A stretch of 64,000 nucleotides of DNA from Ascoidea asiatica (Eukaryota > Ascomycota > Saccharomycetes > Ascoideales > Ascoideaceae), in NCBI GenBank assembly GCA_001600695.1, contig BCKQ01000001.1:1044432-1108431 (forward strand), in the 5' to 3' direction. A program made the position numbers and the translations under genes. Below, piece by piece: positions 20,672 to 31,003 of this stretch. The notes beneath the pieces are model-generated. The model was not told the DNA's origin. It did no database searches and saw only the letters and a program-made list of their open reading frames with translations. How positions within the stretch are numbered: the first letter of the stretch is position 1; each line of letters opens with the position of its first letter.

Positions 20672-22337
20672 TATTTTAACCTCCTGATTTTTTTTCCATT
20701 ATCATTTGTTTTTATCGATTGTCTTTTTTTTATTCAAGATGTTGACATTTTTTTATTTATTACTTATATTTATATGACTTTACTTTATGATTACTTATTT
20801 TTTCTAAACGTTACTTTATTTTTCCAATAAATCTAATACTTCAATTTTCAAAACAATTTAGTAAACAGACGAAAAATTAATTGTAGAGTTATTTCAACTG
20901 AGGAATTGAAACAATTTTGATAATCGTAACTATATAACAACCAAATAAAAGTTTAACCGAGTGATTCCCAATGTATAAAAAATTGTCTGGAGATTTTCTG
21001 GCTATTAATATGCATAAAGATTAGTAGATTTCCATTTTTTTAATTGTAATCGAACTTTCTTCACAATACTGGAAAATATTCGACCCATAAAGATGGTCTC
21101 CAAACTCAATTCAATTTTTTTTTTCTTTAAATTCCTAATTTTAGCATTGGTTTGACTGGAACACATTTATTTCTTTATCTTAAGCCTATGACCAATACCT
21201 AAAGTTCTTTTTTAACGAATTATTGAACAATGCTTAAAGAGAGAAACAATAACTGGTCATTTATTTATTCCAAAAAAACCGAATTATCATTTGATTTGGA
21301 AGAAGTCAAACCTCCTACTTAAATTTCCAAGGAACATGGATTGTAATAATCAGGATTCCAGCATTTTTTGTTCACCTGTATGTGTTTCACTCTTTGGGTA
21401 TTTGTAAATAATGGGACTAATATTTATGCTGAGTATCAGCGATAAAAACAAGATCTGATTTTCAGAGGAAAGATTAAGTGTTTTTAGCTTTAATTCATTA
21501 TTACTTGTGCTTTACTATTAAATGTTTAACCTTTTAAGAAATTCAGAGAGAAAAAAATGAATGAATGAAGAGTTTAAAATATTAACAATAAAAGTGATGT
21601 AACAGATCTCAAAAATTTTTTATTAGTTCTTAAAAAAGAATACTTTCAATGAAATGAATTACTTTCAAAATATTCTTGAACTCAAATTTGAGTACTCATA
21701 TGTTTCCTCATTTAGATTAAATTTGCTTCAACGTAAAACAAATATACAGTAAACATCTGCTTTATGATTTGGATTTGATAATAAAGAATAAAAATTATTA
21801 TCAAATTAGTTGTAAGACTATGATCAATATAATATTTGCCACTGAGGAAGTACTTAATGACATCTTAACTCAATTTTTGTTTTTGAATTCATAAGTACAG
21901 TATAATTATAATTGGTGAAATAATAATATGTATTTTGGTTAGATAAACTTAGACTCTTTTTGTGGTATCCCAGTTCAGTCTATCTAGCATTTTCAAAATA
22001 ATCAATAAAAATCAAAAAAAAAACTCAAATAACCTGCATTATTATATTTTCAATTTACATTAAGTTTTACTTTTTAAATATCATATAAATTAAACAATTA
22101 GTTCCCTTCAACTTATTAATTCTTTCATACAATAGCTAAATATCTTTTATGGTAACACAAATTTTATCTCAAAAATATCTAAACAATAAGTTTTACATTT
22201 ACTTTAAACTAGTTTGGTTCAACTCAATTCAATTCCATTGAATTCAATTCATTTAATCTATTTCTTCTCAGTGCTTGTGGTATTGTATCTCAATATTCTT
22301 GGGTGATAATTTTTATAATAAAGATAGAACTATTAGA
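20672..22337. other. Intergenic between the second ACS gene and the small Cys-rich gene
   Basis: About 1.7 kb of A/T-rich sequence with T and A tracts. No gene, RNA or repeat is supported. Repeated TTCAATTC/CAATTCCATTGAATTC near 22220-22255 is the only visible pattern. Confidence 0.45.
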
Positions 22338-22511
22338 ATGCCATTAACTTCTGCTGACTGGTATTGCCATATGTGCTCCAGCAAAAATCAAGTTACCAAA
22401 TTGACTGGAAATGCTAATTGCTATCATTGTGAACATCAAGTCTGTTTTTGGGATGATAAATTAAAGAGACAAGTTATTTCTTGCAATAAATGCAAATTTG
22501 ATGTAAGCTGA
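22338..22511 (+). CDS. Very small Cys-rich protein with RanBP2-like zinc motif
   Basis: The 57-residue frame starts at the first ATG (22338); upstream codons are open but lack ATG. It has three CxxC pairs, C10/C13, C28/C31 and C49/C52, plus C36. W8-Y-C10-x2-C13-x3-N17 followed by C28-x2-C31 matches the opening of a RanBP2-type zinc ribbon (W-x-C-x2-C-x3-N...C-x2-C) with a longer loop. It is too regular for chance, so I think it is a real gene for a zinc-binding protein, perhaps protein- or RNA-binding. The stop follows GATGTAAGC, which could be a weak splice donor, so a second exon is possible though none looked convincing. I do not recognise a named homologue. Confidence 0.6.
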   Translation: MPLTSADWYCHMCSSKNQVTKLTGNANCYHCEHQVCFWDDKLKRQVISCNKCKFDVS

Positions 22512-23086
22512 AAATTTGTTCAAATAAAAGTTCAACTAAAATCTATCTTTTATGATTTTTTAATTTCAATCAGTTTCATTTTCAAATAACATTTATGGTA
22601 TATATATTCAAATATGAGTCTTGACATTATTATTTTACTCTTTCTTTTTCAATTAATGTATTCATTTTTCTTTTTAGCTTTTCAAATTTTTTCTGTCTAT
22701 TTCTTCAACTTATCTGAGGTTCAAACTTTGATTTTTAAACAAAAAATTATGTAAAAATAAATTATTATATAGTCAATATATCTTAGTTATAAACAATACT
22801 GAATTATAAAAACAATACTGAATTATATAAACAAAACTGAATCAATGGATAGAAAATGTATAAAAAAACAAGTCTTTTCAAATTATCTCTAAAATACCGA
22901 ATATAAGTTAAGTTCGAACGCGAAAAAAAGTGGTAAACAAGGAAATTCATATAAACGTAAACAGACAATTAAATAGCGATATTTGAACTTTTCTTTTGTT
23001 TAAACTACACCATTTATCAAATAAATTTAATCTAAATTTCTTTCATCAATTCATCAATCAACTAGCCCAAACTATAAAATTAATCA
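22512..23086. other. Intergenic before the TMEM19-like gene
   Basis: A/T-rich. A repeat of AAAACAATACTGAATTATA-like units lies at about 22790-22845. This is otherwise the presumed promoter of the downstream gene. Confidence 0.45.
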
Positions 23087-23962
23087 ATGAATCTCATAAT
23101 ATCAGCCATAGTAAAATTGGCAATGTTGGCTTATGTGGCTATCAAAGCTCATTCTCATAAATCTTTAACGAACGCAGGAATTTTAGCTGCAATAAGTACT
23201 GGATTAATACACTCTTTCATATTAAAATCAAATTTACATTTGTCTTTATTGTTGTGGTTTTATATTTCAAGTACAAAATTGATTCGTTCATTCAAAAAAA
23301 TAATCAAAAAAAAAAATAAAATTGATCAAAGAAATTACGCTCAAGTTTTTGCTAATTCATTAAGCGCCACTTTGATAATTCTAATAATTTCATATTTTAA
23401 TCTTGAATCAAGTAATGGCCAATCTAAACTTTATAAATCATTGATAATGGGTATTATTTCTAACTATTCTGCTGCAACAGCAGATACATGGTCTTCAGAA
23501 TTAGGAATTTTATCAAAATCAGATCCAATTTTAATTACAACTTTAAAAAAGTGTCCTCCTGGAACTAATGGTGGAGTATCATCATTTGGGCTATTATCTG
23601 GAATAGCTGGTGCTTTCTCTGTTTCGTTGATTTCTATGATTTTTATTCCTTCCATTTTCGATTCAAGTAAACCTCTGGAAATTTTAATTAACCTTATCTT
23701 TATCACTCTATCAGGATCATTTGGAACTTTATTAGATTCTATTTTAGGGTCTTTATTGCAAAGCTCATTAATTGATATAAAATCTAACAAAATTGTTGAA
23801 ATTAATGGTGGATTTAAGTTATCTAATGAAAAAATATTAGAACATAAAGATTATAAATCTATTAGTGGATATAATATTTTAAGTAATAATGGGGTCAACT
23901 TATTAATGACATCATTGACATCCATCATTTCAATTTTAATTTATTATAGTTATATAGCTTAG
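23087..23962 (+). CDS. TMEM19/DUF92 family integral membrane protein
   Basis: The 291-residue protein has about seven hydrophobic segments. Family hallmarks are the N-terminal KSLTNAGILAA (26-36) after the first span, SAATADTWSSELG at 128-140, the PPGTNGGVSSFG loop at 157-168, and GSFGTLLDSILGSLLQ at 210-225. The family includes cyanobacterial and plant VTE6-type phytyl-phosphate kinases and human TMEM19, so a lipid-phosphate role is conceivable, but the yeast function is unknown to me. The protein ends soon after the last span. Its stop lies only 47 bases from the stop of the convergent HIS1 gene, so the 3' ends probably overlap. Confidence 0.85.
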   Translation: MNLIISAIVKLAMLAYVAIKAHSHKSLTNAGILAAISTGLIHSFILKSNLHLSLLLWFYISSTKLIRSFKKIIKKKNKIDQRNYAQVFANSLSATLIILIISYFNLESSNGQSKLYKSLIMGIISNYSAATADTWSSELGILSKSDPILITTLKKCPPGTNGGVSSFGLLSGIAGAFSVSLISMIFIPSIFDSSKPLEILINLIFITLSGSFGTLLDSILGSLLQSSLIDIKSNKIVEINGGFKLSNEKILEHKDYKSISGYNILSNNGVNLLMTSLTSIISILIYYSYIA

Positions 23963-24009
23963 ATAAATTTACTTGAAATTTAGAATCATGATTTAGCTTG
24001 AACATTAGC

Positions 24010-25114
24010 TTAAATATTACGACAATTGCTTATATTTAATAAAAATATATCTTCTGCTCCCTTTGCTTTTAAATTATCCATAACTAATCCACTTTCATTT
24101 TTTTCTATAACGACTCCAACAGCAACCCAATCTTCTTCCACTTCCTCCTTATCTTCTCCTTTTGAAAAACTTGGAAGTAATGGTGATACTGTAGGTGCTT
24201 TTTTATACGGTGTTACTTTCAAAATTTCCTCCAACTTAGACTTAGGACAGTTATAATTGCAAAATAAATATTCTGCGCTATCAACAACACCTTCAATTCT
24301 ATGTTTTATTGTGTGAATTAAATCTTCAAATGGTGGATCTAAAGAGCTAATTAAATTAATTCCTTTATATTCGAAAGCTTCGGTTGATAATTCATTTACA
24401 TTAATTTCTTCCAATAATGTCATTGAATTGGAGATTAAATTCAAATCCAGAAAATCTACAATTGCATCCGAAATTCCTAATGAACAAGCAGTTTCAATAG
24501 AGCCAGATAAATGTCTGATTTTCGTCTGTATATCTTTTCTATTTTCCAATTTTTGAAAATATAATCTGGTTATATGAGTGAAATTTGTTGAAATTGTTTT
24601 ACCTATTAAATCTTTAGAAGTTTTGTAAAAATTTTTATCTTTCGACGATATTTGTAAAGTCAAAACTGAATTTATATCTATGTTAACATCAGATTTTAAT
24701 TTAGAAGGTGGAATTGTATTGTTAGAAAAAAAGGAGGATAGATTCATTATTAATTTTATTTCATTTTCTAGATCAGATTCAATAATATTGAATTGATTAA
24801 CAATACCTAGAGTACATTTACCATTTGCTACAAAATTTGGAATATCAGCTTCCGGTAAAAAAATTAAGGCTATTGGTAGATTTTTAGATAGTGCTATATC
24901 TTGCCTATTCTTCCTTTTGAATATAATATCGGAACCTTCTAATAATTGCATACATTTATTATGAATATTTCCCTCTGATTAAAATAAAATGTTGCTTGAA
25001 GTTAGTCTCAATCATTTGGTTTTTATTTCAGATAGAATAAATAAGGTAGTAAAATCACATACTCTTAGGAATTGCAAATAACAATAAATCACTTAAGTTA
25101 TCAATTATTTCCAT
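24010..25114 (-). CDS. HIS1: ATP phosphoribosyltransferase (histidine step 1), two exons
   Basis: Exon 1 is 25114-25063 and exon 2 is 24974-24010, giving 338 residues. Splicing restores the family N-terminus LLFAIPKKG leading into LLEGSDI, so the intron is well supported. The enzyme joins ATP and PRPP to start histidine synthesis. Recognisable parts are RQDIALSKNLPIALIFLPEADIP, HLSGSIETACSLGISDAIVD (PRPP site), HRIEGVVDS, LLKVTPYKKAPT-like sequence and the C-terminal regulatory ACT-like domain ending in ISNCRNI. Oddities: the usual GKCDLGITGxD is GKCTLGIVNQF here, the G of GIGDAIVDL is Ser, the following SG-T turn is absent, and a Glu/Lys-rich insert follows KAPT. It is diverged compared with the yeast enzymes I recall but has no stop or frameshift. 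Confidence 0.9.
24975..25062 (-). other. HIS1: HIS1 intron, 88 bases
   Basis: The donor is GTATGT at 25062-25057, the branch site ACTAAC at 25006-25001, and the acceptor TCAG ends at 24975. It interrupts codon 18 after its first base. Confidence 0.9.
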
Positions 25115-26600
25115 TTTTGAGAAAAAGATCTTTTTCGAATATTGAATTTTAATATATAGAATAAAAAAATTAAAACTGTTTTTGAATTTTTTCGAGAAAT
25201 TAATACATTTAAATGCTGAAATTTATAGAAAATAACATTATGAAAAAGAAATAAAAGAAATTAATCGTTTATATTATTTAAAAGTAATTCGACTTTGATT
25301 TTCATTGATTAAAACATTGAATATTGGCTCTGAATCTTTTAATGGGTGGAAAATAGCCATAAATATAACCAAATTTGTAAGAGATTGAAAAATTGTATAG
25401 CCAATCAAACTTAATTGTTTTTCAATTGTCTTAAAAGGAGAATATTTCGTTAATTGATTCCCGATAAAATCTGTTGAGCAAAATTGTTAACGATTGTTAT
25501 GAGTTTTTTTTGATATTTTTTTTGATTTTTCGCGAGTTATCAGTTACAACCGAAATTGATTAGGGGTTATTTATTAAGAATATTTCACCAAGAGTAAATA
25601 TGGAATGTGGTTGATTTTTATTTTAGTATGAAGTATTTTTCAAAAGCTGAAAGCATATGTTTAGGGAAATTTTATGGAAATATATAATGAATCGTAATAA
25701 AATATAATTACTTTTTCTTTTTCTTTTTCTTCTTTACAATAAAAGATTGTTCAACAAAAGCCCTAGGCACGCCTAGGAACCCTATGAATCATATAATAGG
25801 TAAGTGGACCTAAATATTAGATCAGAGTTGAGCACAGTAATGGATGTCATATTTTTTCAGTAATATATGAATATATGAATAAGAAGGATATTGATAGGTT
25901 CAATTTAATTCATACTTAATCCATCAAAGTATTATTCAGCCTTGAATTGGTTGTACCCTGCTTTTTAATTAAATTCAATCAAATTATTCAATTAAACTTA
26001 AACTTCAGTTTTTTTGAGTAACTTGTGGTCAGATTGACAGAATATAATAAAAAATCAAGCAATGTTATTAAAAATACTTTTTAAAATCAAAAAAAAAAAT
26101 TATTCTTTTTTATTTGAGTGTTTTAATTCTTTTACAAAATTAAAGTAATACAGTACCAATCAAAGTTTTAATAACTTTATACAAATCTCATCATAATACT
26201 CAAAAATAAAAAGTTACTTAATTTAAAAGGAAGTTTATTCTTAAGAATTTTTTAATTCCTTATCAAATTCCAATACGCTACTACTGTAAACTTTACTATC
26301 AGTAATGGATAATAATTTTTTTTATCGGAATAGGTAACCTTTAACTTTTATTGAATATTCAAATCAATTTGACGCAAAAGAAAAAAAGCAAATTATAAAT
26401 TAGAAAAATATCAAAAAAAAAGAAATACGAAGCAACACTGAGTGTGTAATTTTACTTCAAATTGATTCAAACAAAAAAAAAGTTTGTATCCAAGATTGAT
26501 CAAGTCCCTTTGAAAGAAGTGTTTGAATACTAAAAGCACTTCTTTATCATGAAAAACCTCAAAATATTTCAAAAGTGCTTCATGAATATTTTAAATTTAA

Positions 26601-26619
26601 ATTGGGGGTTTTCCCCAAT
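26601..26619 (+). repeat. Inverted repeat ATTGGGG/CCCCAAT
   Basis: Seven-base arms at 26601-26607 and 26613-26619 flank GTTTT. It stands at the left border of a G+C-rich island in an A/T-rich region. Confidence 0.6.
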
Positions 26620-26639
26620 CTAGAAATAAAAAAACAAAA

Positions 26640-27110
26640 AATTAAAAAAACACGGACTTTCAAAGCTGCGTGCCGGGTCCCGTGATACAGAACACAAGCA
26701 GCCGCGGGAACACCGACGAGCCGTGGCAAATTCTTTCCCCAGCACTAAATTCAAGCGAGGCCGCCAAGAGATAGGTGCGAGCGTGCGACTGTTTCCCGTG
26801 ATAGTTGCCAGCGACAGTTAATCCGGACCGCTGCATATATTAAGCCTTCCTGAAAGCAGAGGTTTAGGCTACTTACCGGAGGTACATGTGTCCACGATAG
26901 TTTCCACGGTGCGCGGTACGTGCCGCACCGCTGCTTTCCGCAGAACCGTAGTGTTTATTATTGGAATCCGCACTAATTTACATAATCCGCGGCCTGTCTA
27001 TAAAATATCCACGAAATATCCGCTGCTTCCTTCCTAGTAAAAAGTAAGCTGAAAACCTTATTTTTACTTCTTGAGCTTCTTGGGCCTCTTGCGCTCTTTG
27101 GGGTTTAGCC
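26640..27110. promoter_or_regulatory. G+C-rich island with palindromes, upstream of the purine-cytosine permease
   Basis: It is strikingly richer in G+C than its surroundings. CCCGTGATA occurs twice (near 26683 and 26794). CGGTGCG at 26907-26913 and CGCACCG at 26924-26930 are exact inverted arms enclosing a smaller GCGG-TACGTG-CCGC palindrome. CCGCGG occurs near 26702 and 26988, and ATCCGC three times between 26965 and 27022. These look like clustered sites for Zn2Cys6-type factors, about 1-1.4 kb before the permease start. Confidence 0.4.
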
Positions 27111-27948
27111 AGTCGATAGTCTAAATAAATTAGACTAATTTTCCAATTTCCATAGGCTACTACTATAATGGGAAATAAAATATAAAAAATTCTATGAAAA
27201 AATTAAAGGAAACACCAAGTAAAGACAAACAAGATGAAATAGGATGAGTTTGTTTTGTTTTCTTCGATAACAAAAGAAGAATTCGCTCTAAGCTTCAATA
27301 TGTTTACTTGACAATTGCTTTTGCTTTGGAATTCACCTTAGAAAATCCAATTGTAGGGCCAATTACCTAGAAAAAAAATAAACTTTAAGTCTGAGAGTTT
27401 TAGTTTAAATTTCAATAGTAATTAAAGTACTCTGCATAACTTTTTCGATTGGCATTAAATTTTTCAATCGTTAGCAATTACTTCTAAAAGTTTTGTAACA
27501 AAAAAAAAATAATCTCATATCAAACATAAAAAAAAAAAAGTTTACTTTTCTTTTTTTAGTTCGTTTTTACAACACTCCAAACCCAGATGTTGATGTACAC
27601 TGGCAAAAATATTTCTTTTATCTATCTATTACTAAATAAAAAATTTTAAAAAATTTAAATATTTTCAATGTTGAAATCAGTATACTCATCTACATACAAA
27701 ATATTGATAAGAACGAATGTAAGACTCTCATTGTCAAATTAGAAGTATATGAATAATACACTACATATATCTTAAAATATTTTAATATAATACAGAAATA
27801 TGTATATGAATAATAAATATAAATAATCTAAAATTTCCCTTTTTTTATTCTAATTATTTTCAAGTTAAAATTTCTTCAGATATCCTCTCAATTAGAATAA
27901 TCATTATCTCTTATACTTCAAAACAAGTATTCTTATTAATTATATAAT

Positions 27949-27988
27949 ATAATAATAATAATAATAATAATAGTAATAATAATAATTA
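27949..27988 (+). repeat. (AAT)n microsatellite
   Basis: About a dozen AAT triplets with one interruption, roughly 110-150 bases before the permease start. Confidence 0.7.
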
Positions 27989-28097
27989 GAGTAATATTGT
28001 TATTATCTAGAAATATATTAATAATTATTTTATAAATATATATAAATTTTGAAATAGAAAATAAAAGAGTTTATTAAAAAAAATCATAAGCATAAAA

Positions 28098-29612
28098 ATG
28101 GCAGAAGATCTTGAAAAGAAAGTGGACTCTTCAGAAGTTCATTCTGAAAATGAATTTCATGAATATGGTGAAATTGAACCAAAAGATCAATCAATTTGGT
28201 CTAAAATTGGTTCTGTATTAAATGCAGAAATTAGAGGTGTTGAAAGAGTTCCTGAAGAAGAAAAAACTGAAAATTCTTTATGGAATGCAGCTTCAATGTG
28301 GTTAGCAGCAAATTTAGTTATTGCAACTTTTTCTTTAGGTGCTTTAGGTATTACTCTTTTTGCTCTTAATTTTTATCAATGTGTTCTTGTAATTATTTTT
28401 TTTAATTTAATGGGTACAACTGCTGTTGCTTTTTTCTCTATTTTTGGTGCAAAATATGGTTTAAGACAAATGATTTTTTCTGTATTTTTCATTGGTGATT
28501 GGGGTATGAGAATTTTTTCTTTTATAAATTGTGTAGCAACAATTGGTTGGTCTGCTGTTAATACTATGGCTGCTGCTCAATTATTACATATTGTTAATAA
28601 TGGTGCTTTACCACCATGGGCTGGTTGTTTAATAATTATTATAATGACTATTATTGTTTCATTTTTTGGTTATAAAGTTATTCATCTTTATGAAATGTAT
28701 TCATGGATTCCAAATATGATTGTATTTATTATTATGATTGCAAGAATGAAAATGTCAGGAAATTTCACTGCAGGTGAATGGGCTTCAGGTAAAACTGCAG
28801 CTGGTGATGTATTATCATTTGGTGGTACTGTTTTTGGTTTTGCAAGTGGTTGGACAACATATGCATCTGATTTCACAACTTATCAAAGATCAAATACAAA
28901 TCCATATAAAATTTTTTTTGCAATTTTAACTGGTTTAACTTTACCATTAATTTTTACAATGATTTTAGGTGCAGCATGTGCAACAGGTACACTTACAGAT
29001 GCTAAATGGGCTACATTATATGATGAATATTCAGTTGGTGGTTTATGTTATGCAGTTTTAGTTGAAGATTCCTTACATGGTTTTGGACAATTTTGTTGTG
29101 TATTATTAGCACTTTCAACTGTTTCAAATAATTTACCAAATATGTATTCAATTGCAATGAGTGCACAAGCAGTTTCGTCAGTTTTTAGAAAAATTCCAAG
29201 AATATTCTGGACTTTATTTGGTAATTTTGTTTCTTTAGCTATTTGTATTCCAGCATATTATAAATTTGCAGATGTTATGGATAACTTTATGAATTTAATT
29301 GGATATTATTTAGCTATATATATTTCAATGTGTTTATCAGAACATATAATTTGGAGAAGAGGATTTTCAGGATATGTTCCAGAAGATTATTTAGATAAAT
29401 CAAAAGTTCCAATTGGTATCGCAGGTACATTTGGATTTTGTTGTGGTGTTGCAGGAACTGTTTTAGGTATGAATCAAACTTGGTATATGGGTGTTTTAGC
29501 TAAAAAAATTGGTGATTATGGAGGAGATATTGGTTTTGAATTAGCTTTTGGATTTGCATTTATTGGATTCAATGCTGTTCGTCCATTAGAACTTAAGTAT
29601 TTTGGTCGTTAA
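28098..29612 (+). CDS. Purine-cytosine permease, NCS1 family (Fcy2-like)
   Basis: The 504-residue plasma-membrane proton symporter is likely to import cytosine, adenine, guanine or hypoxanthine. A charged cytoplasmic N-tail (1-65) is followed by about twelve spans. Family features include NAEIRGVERVPEEEKT, SLWNAASMWLAANLVIATFSLGALG in the first span, GDWGMRIFSFINC, NPYKIFFAILTGLTLPLIF, SNNLPNMYSIAMSAQ in helix 8, and EHIIWRRG near the end. Fcy2 of S. cerevisiae is slightly longer (533). The upstream intergenic region is 3 kb shared with HIS1 and includes GATA-type sites. A second NCS1 protein of the Fur4/Dal4 branch lies 9 kb away. Substrate choice among Fcy2-type nucleobases cannot be read from the sequence. 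Confidence 0.92.
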   Translation: MAEDLEKKVDSSEVHSENEFHEYGEIEPKDQSIWSKIGSVLNAEIRGVERVPEEEKTENSLWNAASMWLAANLVIATFSLGALGITLFALNFYQCVLVIIFFNLMGTTAVAFFSIFGAKYGLRQMIFSVFFIGDWGMRIFSFINCVATIGWSAVNTMAAAQLLHIVNNGALPPWAGCLIIIIMTIIVSFFGYKVIHLYEMYSWIPNMIVFIIMIARMKMSGNFTAGEWASGKTAAGDVLSFGGTVFGFASGWTTYASDFTTYQRSNTNPYKIFFAILTGLTLPLIFTMILGAACATGTLTDAKWATLYDEYSVGGLCYAVLVEDSLHGFGQFCCVLLALSTVSNNLPNMYSIAMSAQAVSSVFRKIPRIFWTLFGNFVSLAICIPAYYKFADVMDNFMNLIGYYLAIYISMCLSEHIIWRRGFSGYVPEDYLDKSKVPIGIAGTFGFCCGVAGTVLGMNQTWYMGVLAKKIGDYGGDIGFELAFGFAFIGFNAVRPLELKYFGR

Positions 29613-31003
29613 ATCAAATAGTATCCATGATTGTCTTTTTATATCTCTATTTTTATCAATTATTTTTTTTTTCAATTCTCCCTGAATTCTTTTGTTGATT
29701 GTTTTCTGTTTGATATTATGATTATTATTTTTTTTTTAGTGATTCATTTTATTATTCTTCTTTTCTCATTCAAATATAAATTATATTTCTGATCATTTCT
29801 TTGTATTCTTCTTTTTCTTTATTATTCTGAAAATAGTTTTTCCTAAATATATTTACCAGTTGTAAGTTTTATTCTAGCTAAAGATAAGCCTTTGAAAGAA
29901 TAGTTTTCCTCTTTTCTTGCATACAACATTGGCAATTAAAAACATTTAGAGTGCCATAAAATATATGCCATAGTGAAACACATAATCACTGGTTTATTTC
30001 TGTGCACATACATTTTCATTATCTCTCAAAGGGCCCAAGAAACGGAAACGAGCAATAAACCCAATCCCAAACCGTGTCCCGATAAAAGAGGAGGCTGCCT
30101 GCTTTTTCTTATCTTCCTGCGCTTTTTCAAGGCCTCTTTTTAGGCTTCAGCCAAAATTTCTGGCCAGAAATAAGGATTCCAACCAGGATTTAAAATTTGG
30201 ATTGAAACAAGAAGAGAAAACAGGATTGAAAACACTGTCAATTGCGTGCTTTTCCGTTTCAATTCCAGCGCTGTACGGATTTCAGAGCGGCCAAACGCGT
30301 GACTGAGCAATTGGATAAACACCCAAAAGCAGCAGGTGGCAGAGGAAGTAGAATGAAAAACGGCACCAAAAATTAAGATTTCTTCAGCTGCCCTTATCTT
30401 CGTAAATCTGTAAAAAAACTCTTTTCCTGCATTTGGGTTTTTCCGACGTTTATTAGTCGCTGTTCGAATAAATTTATAATTATTCTCAATTGTATTTTTT
30501 ATTGAAAAAAGAATAAAATAATATAATAGAATGATAAATTAATATTTGAAAAATTCAAAGAGGAAATAATTTGCTTGCCAGTCAAATATTTTCAATTTAT
30601 GTTTCGTGTTTTTTTCAAATACTTCAGTTGTTTTCTGTTTGTGTTTTACTTTTCACTTTAAATGTATCATCTTATTTAACTATCCAATTTTTTTGAATTA
30701 TGTTAAATCTGATCAATAAAAATTATTAACATAAAATCATTAACCCTTAAAACCTTTGCTTTTAGTTACAGCTGAGACTATTTAATCATCAATATTCAAA
30801 TAGTCTCGAAAATAAGTTAAATCACCAGATTAACATTATTCTCGTAAAAACCCTCGTTTAACGAAAAAAATACCAAAAAAAATATTATTAAACCGAAATA
30901 ATGAAAAAATAAAAGGCTAAATGATTACTGATTCTATTCAAAAGTTTAGTGAAAATTTTTAAAATTAATATTAGTATTTTTTTCAAAAGTCAATGAAAAA
31001 AAA
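29613..31003. other. Convergent intergenic with an unexplained G+C-rich island at about 30000-30480
   Basis: Genes on both sides end here, so no protein-gene promoter is expected, yet a block of about 0.5 kb has even base composition. It contains ACGCGT at 30295-30300 (an MluI cell-cycle box core). Frames in it have no ATG start of any length. I do not recognise an snRNA, SRP RNA, 5S or tRNA in it. Confidence 0.45.

Larger units (their letters stand above)
25115..28097. other. Long divergent intergenic between HIS1 and the purine-cytosine permease
   Basis: About 3 kb without a supported gene. It contains two CCTAGG palindromes four bases apart (25762-25767 and 25772-25777), a small inverted repeat (26601-26619), a G+C-rich island at about 26640-27110, GATAAG at about 27706, and an (AAT)n run. 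I found no exact Gcn4 site near the HIS1 start. Confidence 0.5.

Noticed and set aside
30140-30322. Minus-strand frame in the convergent G+C island
   Set aside because: It begins with GTG; there is no ATG start or motif, so the island is reported as non-coding.
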